From positions 372,001 through 436,000 of the forward strand of contig KE546965.1 in the NCBI GenBank assembly GCA_000442125.1: a stretch of DNA of 64,000 bases. Reading direction: 5' to 3'. Origin of the DNA: Opeltia flavorubescens. Its lineage: Eukaryota > Ascomycota > Lecanoromycetes > Teloschistales > Teloschistaceae. Each line of letters begins with the position of its first letter. Position 1 is the first letter of the stretch. Made by a program: the position numbers and the translations under genes. Positions 34,553-47,349 of this stretch are shown piece by piece. The notes under the pieces were generated by a model. The model saw only the letters and a program-made list of their open reading frames with translations. It was not told where the DNA came from and made no database searches.

Positions 34553-34950
34553 GATGGACTTCGTTCGTTTCTTTTTTTGGCTTTGCGGGCTTTGGTCGAC
34601 GGTGAGAAGAGAATAGAAGAGGAAGGACAGCAAAGGTGTAGCACAGAGATGAAAGTTCTTGATTTTGGTGACGACGAGAACATGGCTTGATCCCCGGGGT
34701 GGATCATACTGTAGGTATAAAATGAGTCTGCAACTATCCACTCTCCCGAAACAGCGGTCAGCATTGACAATGAAGGAAACCTTCACTAATTAAATCGTTG
34801 ATACGAAAGCATACTTATCGTTGTATTGAAGGAACGAGAACCACGGGAAGATTAAGGCATATTTAAGGAAAGACTACAATTAAGGGAGAGTAGCCAGGAG
34901 CAAGATTGATGGACATGAGGGAACCAAATCTACCGTGTCACTATCCTACC
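34553..34950. other. Intergenic region after the array
   Basis: Contains the T7 terminator-like run of unit 4 (34572-34578) and then probable 3' UTR of the leftward oxidase gene. No gene was seen. Confidence 0.4.
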
Positions 34951-36574
34951 TCAATGAGACGATATTGTATCTCCACCATATTGCACCCGCTGAATCATAC
35001 TTCGATTGCAGTCTGCTATAGTCTTGATCCCCGCGAGACCCATACTCTGGTCTAGATCCTGATAACGGTAAGTTAGCCTCACACAGAATCGGACACTTTT
35101 GAGGGAGTAGGGTCACTCACAGCGAGAATACCCTTCAGCACATCTCTGGCGCCTAATTTGCCACCAATAGCAAGCCCATATACGAACGGTCTGTACCCAG
35201 TTTAGCCTTGGTCGCATAACTTAGTGACTGCTTGAAGATCAACCTACCGCCCTATCAGGACCCCTTTGGCACCCAAGCACAATGCTTTAACGACATCCAC
35301 ACCCGTCCGTATCCCCGAGTCGAACAGCACTGTCAGCTTGTCCCCTACCGCTTCTACGATCTCCGGCAACACCTCGAGACTCCCAATCGCTCCATCCAGC
35401 TGCCTCCCACCATGGTTGCTAACCACAATCCCGTGCATCCCCATCTCAGCCGCCTTCTTAGCATCCTCAACGTGCTGGATACCCTTCAGCACAATCGGTC
35501 CGTCCCATTCTGCCTTGATCAATTCGAGATCTTCCCAAGTATGCGCAGCTCCCGAGAAAACATCAGCTTCCCATTGGCGAGAAGCAAGGAAGATGTCATC
35601 TTCTGGTGTCTTATTGTCGTACAGCTTTGCAAATTTTGCGCGGAAGGCCGGGTCAGCGAAGCCGTTCTCATCGCCGATGCCCAAAGCAAATGGAACATAG
35701 GCGTTGTCGAGGTCTGCTGGTCGCCAGGCAAGAGCCCAGGTATCTAGGGTTATAATGAGGACTTTGAAGCCATTGGTTTTGGCGCGGTGGAGCAGCTTTG
35801 GTGCAGGAAAGGAGCGCATTAGCCCCCGAGATACTATGCACGGTGTATCGGATTCGGTCAATGGTTCTTGAATGTGCTCACAGATTTAGTGATTTCGTGA
35901 TCCTGAGGCCAATATAACTGATACCATCTTGTCCCATCACCATTGGCTTTTGCAACCTCCTCTATGGGACTGCTCGATGCAGTACTGAGGATGTACGGGA
36001 GGCCGATCTCGCGGGCAATCTCAGCGACGCCAAGCTCTTTGTCGTGGTGGAAGATGGTTTGCACGCCCACAGGGGCGATGAGAAGCGGTGACTCAAATTT
36101 CTGGCCAAAGATTTCAACTGCAGGACGAATCAGGTCAGCAAATGTCTATGATGGCCCTCGATCAAAACATTTACCTCTGAGATCACGATGGGTAGTGGGT
36201 CTAAGCATTCGAGGAATCATCTTGACGCAAGATAAGCCGACTGAGTCGCCATTTTGATCGACCGTTATCCCTAACCTTCCACTGTCTGAATGCTAATCGG
36301 TTTGCATCCATTGTAGCCTTTTCTCCAGCGCCCCCAGCGATATAATTGAAACTTCTTGCACCAAGATGTTGCCTCGCTTGTTGCTCAAGCTTATTCGGGT
36401 CGGTTGTCACGATAGGTAGCCTGTTGTTGAGTATGCCATCTTTGTAAATTTCCTACCGCAAAGTCAATGAACAAGACTTTTCAAATGTATTTCAGCAGAT
36501 TAGCTTACCGTTTGGAAAGCACCATACTTGCGCCCACCTTCGGGATGATCTGGATGTTCTTGGACTCGAGGCAT
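34951..36574 (-). CDS. FMN-dependent alpha-hydroxyacid oxidase (lactate 2-monooxygenase-like)
   Basis: Seven exons (36574-36509, 36452-36276, 36220-36175, 36117-35882, 35795-35248, 35190-35121, 35058-34951) keep phase and give 416 residues. Landmarks are FNYIAGGAGEKATMDANR, LLIAPVGVQTIFH, LSTASSSPIEEVA, RWYQLYWPQD, the catalytic His in VVSNHGGRQLDG, the FMN phosphate-binding LFDSGIRTGVDVVKAL and KGVLIGRPFVYGLA. The family oxidises (S)-2-hydroxyacids through FMN. There is no N-terminal cytochrome b5 domain or mitochondrial leader, so it is not a flavocytochrome b2. WYQLYW is typical of the lactate 2-monooxygenase-like fungal group, but the true substrate is not readable. A double GATA motif (36748-36758) lies about 175 bases upstream of the start. 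Confidence 0.93.
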
Positions 36575-37135
36575 TCTGCTGGTAAGCTCTAGGATGAGTT
36601 CGCAACGGATCTTTCAAACAAGAGGAAAAATGAAATCAGAGCAATGGATCAGTGATGCCAGCATCACGCAGTAAGCAATGCTGCATCGACCTGCGATGAT
36701 CGACTTCACAGCAGAATCCCATTGGCACAAGAATCCGTATATATCCGGATAAGATAAGCTTAGCGAGCCGACGTATCATTACCCGGCCACCGTAGCCCCT
36801 CTTCCACCCCTGACTGAAAATCCCGACGGCAGCTACGGTACCATGACATGTAATTGACGAGATCCACCGGCATTTTAAAGGAACGGCATTGCCAGCATAC
36901 GAGCACAGGACACATGACACGAGTATTGTTGTATTAGATAGCTGCTTTACTATTTAAGCGACGGTTTTATTGCTATCTTCCTTATGGATCACCTCTTATC
37001 TAGGAATGGGTATCATATGTAAGCAAATAAATAAGTAAATATCTGAGCAATATAGAAGCAAGATACCCCATAATTCTGTGCGCAAACTCTGGTAATCATA
37101 GATCGTCGGCAATGGAGGAAAACAGGTGTTGTGCT
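36575..37135. other. Intergenic region, oxidase promoter
   Basis: Upstream of the oxidase and downstream of REC8, both leftward. It contains GATAAGATAAG at 36748-36758 and CTTATC at 36995-37000, which fit the HGATAR consensus of AreA-type factors. No gene was seen. Confidence 0.35.
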
Positions 37136-39560
37136 TCAAAGGGCAGCCATGAGGCCAAGCTTTATGGGACCATAGTGTTCTTGTTGATCCACTTTGATCA
37201 GACTCTTTGTCGTCAAAGCCAGAACGTGGAGGAGCGCCTGCGCTGCTACAATCTTGGTGTTTTGAGCTGGAGGTAGCAGCTCCTCGAAGACAACGGAGTC
37301 GGGCGCTATGATATCGCCAGAAAGCTCGTCTTCCGCTTCTTGAGCCGCCGCAGCTTTATTAGATATCTCTGTCTGGATGAATTGAAGGAAATTGTTGCTC
37401 TCGCGGTCTAGCGCTGCTCTCAACCATTGCGATTGGGCTGCAGTCTGGGTGTCGACGCCGGCTGCGGGCCCATAGTATTGGAAGTCATCGCCAGCAACAG
37501 AAGTGGATGGGCCCCCCAGGAGATCGTTCTCATCGAAGTACGGGATATCAAAATCACCCTGGTGCTCTGGTCCACGACCAAGAAGAGGGCTAGCACTGGT
37601 GATTCGACTCGCACGCCGATCCATAGAGCCGACACCTGCGATTGGCGGAAGAGAACTAAGACGCCCACCGCTGGTAGCAAAACCGCCAACACTACTTGCA
37701 AAACCATGGCCGTGACCGATGGAACCTTGACGAGACCCTCGTAGCGATGCACTTCTGTTCCATGGAAACTGTGAAGTGTCATCAAGCGATAGTTGTGCAT
37801 TTCGACCCATTTCGATAGCCTGTGCAAAGTTAGCTTCAAATTCCACTCCCGGGAAAATTCCGTCTTACCTCGCTACCTGGCAAGACCATTGTATCATATT
37901 CTTCGAGATTGAGGCCTTGGGCACGTCCAACTTCGTCTTCCTCTTCCCTCATTCTTACCCGTCGTGCTTCATTGTCAGTTTCGTCTCCTTCATCGCCACT
38001 TCTACTTCGCTTACTCCCAGCTGCTGAAACGGGAGCGCCGGTCAGATTACGCATCAAAGCATCACCGGCGAACATTTCGGCGAGGGGACCTTTCATCTGA
38101 GACACGCCCATTCCAGCTCCAATGCCTCCAATGCCTGCCCCAAAGACCCAGAAGGCGGCGTTTTGTTTTGCAACGGCTGTACTCTTGTGCTGAAGCTTGG
38201 ACCTCTTCGCATCCTCCATATTTGCAATGTAGTTGTTGTTCCACTGTGTTAAGTCTGCGTTACGAAGCTCCTGAGTATCGTCTACGGGAAGCTCCTTGGG
38301 TTGACGGCGTTTTCGTTGTTGAGGCGCGATGGCGGCTTCAGATGAAGACGCATCCAAAGGGGCAGAACCTGCTGGGGCTTGTGGCGCCACGGGAGGAAAG
38401 GCATCAGCCTGTGGAAGAATAAGATCATCGTCGTCAGCTCTTGGAAAGTTGACGTCAAGATCCATCAGGCCACCTAACTACCATTGGTCAGCGATGGCTG
38501 AGAGCAGATAACCGAAAACTCACTTCAAGTTGACCAGCCTGCAATCCTTCCTCTAGCTCCCGGCGCACCTGAGCGCTCGCACCAGAATCACTCCTGAGAC
38601 GCCCAACAGCTGGTAATACTTGCTCATCTTGAATTGGATTTACATCATCGCCTGTATTGATCATATTGCCGTCATTGTCGAACATAAAGCCTGGATCGAG
38701 GTTAAAGTCATCTTCTGCCTCGGCAAACAAATCACCTCCTCCAACACTACGTCGGACAGACGCTTGTTCGCTTGATGGAACGATGAAGCCACCCAATTCA
38801 CCAGCGCCTCCACCCTCGGATGACGGAATGACGAGGCCCAGTGCGGACCCGTCAGAAATCCCCTGACTTGAGTGACTGGTCCTGTGTGAGTGAGGCGACA
38901 AAAGGCTAGATCGGCGGGAAGTCGCGTCAGTAGAGAGATCAAGTGCTGCTAAGTCAATATCAAGTCCTGGGAGAACCATTACAGGGACGAAGGCGGGATC
39001 ATCCTCGAGGATGAGCTGATCAGGGCTGGAGGTAAGTTAGAGATGATTATCTGGTCATGGTGACAATAGACCTACCGGGCTTTGCCAGCATTAGGGTCTA
39101 GAGACGCTGTTCTCAATAGCTTTGACAGAGTCATCATGTTTAGCTGAATACTTTGCGCGTCGGAAAGAGTGTATCCACATTGCTGAAGAAAGACGCGTGA
39201 AACACCGTAGCTGGGCAGGATTAGGGATCAGTCAAAAACAAGGAAAAGGGAACTCACAGTAGGTTGCTTTGCAGGCGCAAGGCCATCGGGGCTTCAGGAT
39301 TGATGATGACTTCACATGTTTTTGGTACGTCAACCTCGAGGATAGCCTTCCGGTTGACTTTCCTCAGATTTGACTTTGACCCAAGAGTCGCAACGAGCCT
39401 GGTACGTTAATGCACATAAACATTTCAAGGGATAATTCCTCGGCGTACCAAACAGTGGCGACTCCATTCTTACGAGAGGTAAGAACTATGAGCATGTAAG
39501 CAATGAAACTTTATTCGCTGCAGAGCAAGGAGTTGCCAGACTCTCGTGACTGTAGAACAT
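37136..39560 (-). CDS. REC8: Meiotic cohesin kleisin REC8
   Basis: Seven exons (39560-39542, 39485-39449, 39398-39258, 39210-39076, 39025-38524, 38477-37869, 37819-37136) give 708 residues. The N-terminal kleisin domain that binds SMC3 is plain: MFYSHEILTSRKNGVATVW, ATLGSKSNLRKVNRKAIL, APMALRLQSNLLYGVSRVF and QQCGYTLSDA. The middle is acidic and disordered. The C-terminal winged helix that binds SMC1 has VFEELLPPAQNTKIVAAQAL and HVLALTTKSLIKVDQ. The domain order also fits SCC1/RAD21; the kinase-rich middle and 'TSRKNGVATVW' opening favour REC8. The first coding exon is only 19 bases and its donor (GTCTGG) is weak, but phase and homology support it. REC8 holds sister chromatids together through meiosis I. 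Confidence 0.88.
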
Positions 39561-40449
39561 GACGAGTCCCTTACGAACACGAAATGAAAAGTTCCGAGAT
39601 GGATGGAGAGGTAGGAGCTCCTACTTCGATTCACACCACCGTGCAGTTTTTAAAGTCGAAGAACGGGGACGATGCTCAATCTTGGTCTTTCATGTCGCGT
39701 CATGCCAATTCATAGATCACACGCGCAGCTCACTTACTCAAGTCTAAGAAATTTAGGGGCTCGCTAAGAGAATAAGGTATCACCACCACACATCGTACTA
39801 GACTTCAAATCCTCAAAATGTACAAAGAAAGTCCGGCTGGAAGGCAGAAAGTATGGCGGGAACAACACATGAGCAAGGCAGCCATATTGCTCAGACAGCA
39901 GTGCATTATGATCTGGCTTCAGTTCTTTAAACTACATCGTGCAGCGCGGCTTCCTCCTACTGTGCGATAATGCGTGGGATTTTGACGCCTTCCGAGGAGA
40001 CCTACTGATCTTGACACGGAAACAACTATTGAAAAAAGCATCACGATACCTGTCCATTTTCGCCTCAGCATTACCTGTGAGATAATGATTGGCGTTCCAT
40101 ATCTTGTAGATGTATATTCGAAATAGCACGAGATTTGCAAGCAAGTCAAGATACGGACGTCGTTTTGAAGAGAAAGGGACGCGGCTATTCCGTAAAGTCT
40201 GCGGAAGTTGCGCCTGACAACCATGCTAATCCCAATGAAGTACTACCATGGCCGCCACAAACATGTAATGGGCTTGATACTAGTACCTAGTTTTCGTCAT
40301 ATCATGATCTAAATCCAGACCCAATTGAATATCATCACGTATTTTCAACGGTCACAAATACGGCTATTTCCAACCAAGTGATCTCGTTCAAGTAGAGACC
40401 ATATCGAGCAATCCCTTTTCGAGATATAACGCCGTCCTATCGACTGGCA
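39561..40449. other. Divergent promoter region between REC8 and DBF2
   Basis: A stretch of 889 bases between two start codons. No gene is supported; the frames on both strands are short and unrelated to known families. Confidence 0.4.
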
Positions 40450-42618
40450 ATGGCTGCTGCTCCACTGTCTCCTCCGGCCGAAGGACGGGCTCGACCAGAC
40501 TTCTCCTTACCTATGCCTCCCCCGCTACTTCATACTCGCTCAAATAATGGACTCTATGAGAACGAAAGACCGCAGACACCGACAAGCGCTGGCTTTACCT
40601 CCCCATTCGCAACTCCTCAAGGGAGTCCCAGCAAGAAACAGCTCCCACCAGGCGCCAATGATTTACCCAACGTTTTCGACAATGCGATGAAACTCGCTCC
40701 GACCAGTCCAACCAAAGCTGGGCGACAACAGCTTGGCCCGCATTCGCCAAACAGGAGTAACAGACAACCGACGGAAGAGACTTTGGATAGCAGCGTTCAA
40801 GGTCCTGGGAGTCCTCTCAGAAAATCGAACAAGGAAAACACCCCACCAGCAATACGACAGACAAAAGAAACAACTTTCAATCCAAACCACGCAGCTATAT
40901 CTCGCCAAGAGCTATACCAGCAGAGGGAGATCTCCGAGCCAAGCACCAGAAGCAGATACAACCTTCAAAGAGGATTAACCCCAGAAGAGCTAGAGAAGCT
41001 ACAATCTCCAAAAGTGAAGCGTCTAGTGAACGTGACCCAGCTATGTGAGCCTCTTTGTGTTGGTTGTGGAATGCCTCTGCTAAGCCTGCTCAGACTTCCT
41101 GGATCATTATTTTGACCTCCTTAGCTACGTACACAATCGACAAAACCGTCAGGCCTTGTTCGAATCTTCGATCCCTCCTCCACCAGAAACATCTGCAGAA
41201 GAATATGAGGCAGCGAAGAGCAAATATCTCGGGCGAGAGCGAGCTAATCTGCGAAAGCGTCGAACTAGACTTCGCCATGGCGACTTTCAGATTCTCACCC
41301 AGGTCGGACAAGGTGGCTATGGACAGGTGTACCTGGCTTCAAAACGGGATACGAAGGAAGTCTGCGCTCTCAAGGTGATGAGCAAGAAACTCCTTTTCAA
41401 GCTTGATGAAGTCCGACATATCTTGACCGAGAGAGATATTTTGACCGCCGCAAAAAGCGAGTGGCTCGTCAGATTACTTTACGCTTTTCAAGATGACCAA
41501 AGTATCTACCTCGCGATGGTAAGTTTGACTTTACCGAGTGGGAAGCGGATTCTTGTTGACCAAACAACAGGAATTCGTTCCAGGGGGTGATTTCCGCACT
41601 CTACTCAACAACACCGGCGTCCTCCATAACCGTCATGCGCGGTTCTACATCTCAGAGATGTTCTGCTGCGTTGATGCACTGCATCAACTTGGATACATTC
41701 ACCGCGACTTGAAACCTGAGAACTTCCTCATTGACGGGACCGGTCATGTCAAGCTGACTGATTTCGGCCTTGCAGCGGGAATGCTCTCTCCTTTCAAATT
41801 AGAATCCATGCGCATCAAACTCGAAGAAGTCGGCAACACCTCAGTACCATTTGGCAATCCAATGGAACAGCGCTCCGCGTCCGAACGTCGTGAAGGTTAT
41901 CGCTCCCTTCGTGGTCGCGAAGTCAATTACGCCAAGTCCATCGTGGGTTCGCCCGACTACATGGCGCCGGAAGTCTTGAAAGGGGAGGAATACGATTTCA
42001 CAGTCGACTACTGGAGTTTGGGATGTATGCTCTTTGAAGCACTTGCCGGGTACCCACCATTTGCGGGTTCAACGGTGGACGAAACGTGGCATAACCTACG
42101 CCGATGGGAGAAGGTGCTCAAGAAACCCAAATTCGAAGACCCGAACTATTATCTCAGCTCCAGAACTTGGGACCTCGTCACTCGCTGCGTGAATTCCAAA
42201 ACCAAGCGTTTCAAGGGTATCAATGAAATCTACAAACACTCATATTTCTCGGAGGTCGATTGGGCTAAGTTGAGGGAGCAGAGGGCTCCCTTCGTGCCGG
42301 AATTGGACAACGAGACGGATGCAGCTTATTTTGATGACTTTTCCAACGAGGCGGATATGGCCAAGTATAAAGAGGTACATGACAAGCAGATGGCGTTGGA
42401 GAACATGGCAGACCGGGATGAAAAGATGGGGAAGGGTCTCTTTGTTGGGTTCACTTTCAGGTATGTCGTTTTAAGGAATGTCTTGGGCACGATAGGAAGG
42501 AACTAATAGAGGACTCAGACACCGCAAACCCGCCGTCGACGCCCCGAACGGTCAAAAGAGCAGCCCAAGAAAGCCAATACCAACGCCTCCGGAGAACTCG
42601 TTCGGGACGATTTTCTGA
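40450..42618 (+). CDS. DBF2: NDR-family serine/threonine kinase DBF2
   Basis: Four exons (40450-41044, 41094-41518, 41571-42460, 42519-42618) give 669 residues. A disordered Ser/Pro-rich N-terminus of about 190 residues leads to the MOB-binding helical region (QLYFLDHYFDLLSYVHNRQNR). The kinase domain has the glycine loop GQGGYGQVY, the lysine in CALKVM, HRDLKPENF, DFGLAAG, an NDR-type insert of about 65 residues, then SIVGSPDYMAPEVL. The C-terminal hydrophobic motif F-V-G-F-T-F-R-H carries the regulatory Thr and is split by the last intron. In yeast and Aspergillus (SidB/Sid2 group) this kinase works with MOB1 in mitotic exit and septation. DFGLAAG and the QLYFLDHYFDLL block point to DBF2 rather than CBK1. 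Confidence 0.93.
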
Positions 42619-43786
42619 GCCTACATCTCACCAGCCGTCATTTCCTCTTTTGAGGTATGAGTTGTTTGTTTTCATTTCGAAAATGTCTTAATGTAGCCTT
42701 CTGCGCTTTTCTTTTATGGCTTACGGCGGAAGTGTTCTTTCCGTTTCTTGCTTTTTACAATGCCTGCTGGGCAGTGCTGATGAGCTACGTGTATGGAGTG
42801 CAATGAGGAAAGGGATAGGTAGATGGAAGGAAAGCGTTCATGGCGCTTTAGCAGTTTCTCCATAGCTCGGTTAAGAGACTCGTGAATTGCTTAAAGTTTC
42901 TCAGGATACGGTACTACAGTCTTGGTGCTCATCTTTCGCATTTCGTAAACGTTTCGCCCAAGTGTCGTAGAAGTCTAACCACAGGCCGTTCTTCCTGTTT
43001 TGTAATCGCAACAAGCTGACATCTATAAATGAGAAATGCGACTAATCTTCATCATCAATTGTTTGCATCATTCCTCACAGAATGCACTCATCAAATTACA
43101 GTAGCTATAGATACTACATTTGCAAGTGATCGAGTAACAACTTGTACACACTCTTTTCCCCGAATAAGATAATTCATGATGGGATATATGAGGAAGAGCA
43201 GCTGCTACGAGAGCGAGATCATTTTAATCGCAAAGGTTTTGGGAAGGAGGGATGGCCAGAATCCCCCAAAAATAAGGTAGAAGAGATTTGAGGCTAGTAC
43301 ATTGCATTCATAATTAAGATAGAAGGGGAGTCTTAGTCGAGTAATATTGATTCGAGCTTAAAACTATGCATATCTCGAATGAATTGATGAGCCCTGCTCC
43401 TCACCAACATATAGCAGAGCCAAAGAACAATCCTCTCTCCTTTCTCAAAGAGATATACATAAGAAGTTGTCATGCTATCAGAGCATCGCCTTGCTCCCTG
43501 GGCCAAAAAACGTAACGCCTGTTTGCACTTTCCTCCGACAGGAAGCGACTTCGCCGTTGGGGTATGTCGAATGTCTATGTAAAGGTCGCTCACGAGATAC
43601 CGCCAACGCCCGGTGAATGCTAAAATAGTCTAATCTTTGGCCGTGAGAAATTGAATCGTACCACCCGCATAGCAGAATCCTTGATACTTTTGTCGATGAT
43701 CGATGGGCTGTAGTTGGATTCATGATTAAGCCTGCGCGGATATTCTATGTCATGAAGTTCGTAAATGAAATGCCGTATCTTTTTTA
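42619..43786. other. Convergent intergenic region
   Basis: Lies between the 3' ends of DBF2 and the channel gene. AT-rich, with only short frames; I see no gene. Confidence 0.4.
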
Positions 43787-46626
43787 TCAGACTGTCACCT
43801 CTTCACCTCTCGGTTCAATCCCTGCAGCTTCTTTCTCTTTCCCCTTATCAGCTCGCGAATTTTGGACTTCCAAAGTAGCTACAGGAGCTGGACTTCTGAT
43901 ACGTTCGTATCGAATTTGGTCTCGTGGGTGAGCGTCACTTGCTTCGTTTGGCGCTGGGGACCCACGCATCAGCTGCGAGCCACGGTTACTGGGCTGAGTC
44001 TCATTCCAGCTGTTGAAATCCCTGTTGGCCCAACTTGCGCGATGTGATCTCGCGCCGAAGGGAAGGTTGGCATTGGAAATATGTGGTGACCATGTGCTGT
44101 TTGACCGGCTACCATATCTACTGCCAACGATAAGGCCGGGAGCGACAGAACTTCGGGAACTGACAGGATCTTTGTAATCACGGTCATCATCTTCAATCTT
44201 GGGCTCGCGACGGACTGAGGAAACGTTAAAATATGGTTCTTTCGGGACCTCAGGGGTCGGTGGAGGTATCGGAGCAAGGTCGGCGGCGGTTTTCTCCAAA
44301 TGTTCGAAGTACCTATGCCTGTACGGCTCCCACTTGAGTGGCCTAAAAGCTTCGCGGTTGCGGGTAAGAGACATGTAGCTCGAAATTGCACCGAACACGA
44401 TGGCAATCAGAGTGAAAATGGCAAGGATGCCTTGAATCACGATTATGACAACTCCGATGATCGTGGTGTTGATACGCGGCATTCCAAACCGAATATCGAA
44501 TGCCGCCGAGAGCGCAAGTGTAGAAACCTTGCTGAGCCCGAGCAAATAGACCATTAGGACATTTAGGCGGGCTCCTTCGAAAGGCTTCAGGGTGTAGATT
44601 GTGAGGAAAGCGAAGAATTCGACTACCATCAAACCAAAAACTTGTGTCATTGGGTGGCCAGCAGCTCCGCCGTAGAGACAGGCTCGGACAAATTCGTAGG
44701 CGAGCCACAATGCGAAGAACCACCATCGCGTTCGCCTGAATCGGGCCGAAAGCCAGCCGAATCTCTTGATATAGTCTTCGTCCTGGTGAACCTCGATACG
44801 CTGGGTGTCTTCGTCGACGTAGTGGATCATCCATGCTGGCACGGATCCGATCGATCTTCTTGGATGACTCATCTCATTTCTTTGGCTTTCGGAGCCCAAG
44901 CCGATCCAAGGCATGACACCAAGGACTTTCCTGCGTTCAATATGGATTCGGTCTCTTCTGACTTCATAATGGCCATGTCGAAGTCGGTCAAAGCACGCAT
45001 ATCCAGCTAAAGCGGCAATACCGACAAAGAAGACCAAGAAGACCAATGCAGCGATAGCCGTGACGCCAGCCGAACCCTTGTAGGTAAATTGGAAGACAGC
45101 AAGATAGATGATCATGAAGAACCCAATCACTGTTGTTCGCAGAGCAGCGACTTTGGTGAATCCAACCCAGTGCTCCCGAAAAAACTTCAATCGGTGCTCT
45201 TCGATTAGCTTGTACTTGACCAGCGCTTCCAGAATCCACTTGAAGGTTACTAGGCAAGCTGCAACAAGCCCAATGAGGATCAGGAACCAGAGGAAGCCTG
45301 TCATGAAAGCATTTGACGCAGGGATGTTCTCCTCCGCAAGTGTGCCGGCAAAGCCGGAGAAATTCCCTGGGAGAGGTAATCCAGGACTCACAGGAGAGCC
45401 ATACCAGTTGTAGCCCTGGGTCGCGTTGGCCAGCGCTCGTTTGGCAAATCGTTTTTCAATCTCGATGGTACGTAAGTCTGTCAGATGACTAATGGAAGCG
45501 GCAGCATCACGACTGGCAAGGTTTTGAAATGACCGTTTGTAGATTTGCGAAAGCTGGTAGCCTCCACCAAGGTCGTCTGCTGCTGCGCCAGTTCCGGCTG
45601 CTCCGACAATGCTTGTATTTCCTTTGTTACTGCCAATTAATTGGTTGATGCTGTTCTGCATAGATTTGCTATAGATCATGCCACCGGTCCAAGCAAAATT
45701 GCTCCAGAAAGCCGGCAATACGCTTGGCCAATTGACCGACAAAGAACCGGTGTAGAAAATGTGTTGAAAGACGGAGAAGACGACCAAGACGGATAATGAG
45801 TGGGCGTAATGTGTTCGAGTTGTAGGGATGTGGTCGCCATAAACGGCAGTAGCGAAGGATGCAGCTACAGCGATGATGGTGAAGACTCCAAGCACAGAGC
45901 CAACAGCAGATGGATGAGAGAAGGTTGCACCATTTGTCACGACCGCAGAATAGCAGCCTACTTCTGATTCGGTGGAATTGGCGAAGATGCGAAGAATAGC
46001 TTGACCTTCGAAATCTGGGATACTGAGAGCGATATCGGGTATGCCAGCGACGTCAGACTGAGAAACGGGGATGATACCATTGGCCTCAATGGGAACGCTA
46101 CGGTTCATTGGGCAAAGGCTGAAGACTCTTAGACCTGCGCATCATGAAGGCGGGTGTTCTTACCTGGAAATCTGAGCATTGCAGGGGTTGAAGGTAAGAT
46201 CAAATCGGTCTTCACCGTAGGCAAAGACACCGATGTACACTATGCAGAATTAGCCAGGGGGTCTGATGGATTTTGCAATGATCCTTCCATACTCATCAAA
46301 CTTTCGTTGGCAACATTGGTATTTCCTTCAAGATGAAAGAGAACGGTCATATTATCCTTGTAGTAGGCGGCATCGAAGCGCGTGACATTGATAAGAGAAT
46401 TGCCAGAGCAATCCCCGAAGTTCTTCGTATATAAGGCAGGTCTTCGTGCGTCGAGCAACCATCGGTCTTCTCCGGAATTAGTGGTGGTTTCAACCCATTT
46501 CTGACCCTTATAAAACGCAACATTGGCGGCAGAAGTGATGGTGAAAAGATAGAGGAGCTGGACGAAGATGATGAGATAGTTGTACCGGACTCTGGCATTA
46601 GAGCGTGTAGCTACTGACGATGTCAT
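43787..46626 (-). CDS. TRP-like ion channel / flavin carrier (Flc) family protein
   Basis: Three exons (46626-46293, 46239-46164, 46118-43787) give 913 residues. A signal peptide (ending near TITSAANV) precedes an ML-like luminal domain with paired cysteines (FGDCSGNSLINVTRFD, LTFNPCNAQISSLCP, SEVGCYSAVV). About nine membrane segments follow, with TRP-like features such as SVFQHIFYTGSL, NWPSVLPAFWSNFAWTGG, TFKWILEALVKYKLIEEHR and YVDEDTQRIEVHQDEDY. The cytosolic tail of about 170 residues is Ser/Arg-rich. Yeast Flc proteins and fission-yeast Pkd2 share this layout and act in calcium homeostasis, wall synthesis and, in some studies, FAD transport in the ER. Transport of FAD should not be assumed here. 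Confidence 0.88.
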
Positions 46627-47349
46627 TATTGCAGCAGCCAGGTCAAACCGTTTCGCATGGCCCACAAAGGGCACTATGAATAGGTAGGCGGACAGAATTC
46701 GATCTTAGGTGGATGGCAAAGTTGTGTGATTTTTTAAAACGCCAGAACCTTTAGCTCACTACGGATACCAGCCCCCCTTCACCGACCGATAAAGCGAATG
46801 ACGTACTGAAGCTAATGGCCCACGATCACAATAATCTCACAATGAAAGAGTGAGGGTAAAAAACTTGAATGACGAGTACCTGACCGACCGAAAGAATGTG
46901 TTGAGTGACCGCAGTATATGGGTAGACAAAGAAGGAATCTGCAGATAAGCAATTTGCAGATGGCCCGGGTTGACCGGCGCTAAGCAGGTAAAAGACCTTC
47001 CATTTCCATAGATGAGGATTGAGCTGGCTCACCGCTCACCAGGACTCAGATAGACCAACCACCCCTCCCGGGGATTTGCGTAGATAATAACAACATATAC
47101 ACAGAAGCATTATAACTTTCATCAAATGCATGTCTTAGCATCTGCTGAACCGCACGCCACGGGTCTATCTCCCGAACTTTAATTTTCCTGGAGCTCTTCT
47201 AACCTCACCAGACCCCATTGGTTCCCCCCTCGAGTTCAAGCTAGCTACATGCAGTTCGCTAGAATGACATATTCGTTGGTCGCGAAATCACTTGAACTGT
47301 GGCAGCTGGAAGACTTACCTCCATACCTTCTCGTTGATTCAAAGTAACC
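46627..47349. other. Divergent promoter region
   Basis: Separates the starts of the channel gene and the CREG-like gene. No gene is supported. Confidence 0.4.

Larger units (their letters stand above)
33193..34600 (+). repeat. Tandem array of four tRNA-like units with shared flanks
   Basis: Four head-to-tail units start 404, 421 and 365 bases apart. Besides the tRNA-like body, some flank is shared: TTTTGCC followed by a TCT(T/C)-rich stretch and GGATCATTCT after units 1 and 3, similar after unit 2, and an AGG(G)AAA-N-ATAT-like stretch just before units 2 to 4. The array thus grew by tandem duplication of a unit larger than the tRNA body, and the bodies then diverged mainly inside the insert. 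Confidence 0.65.
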
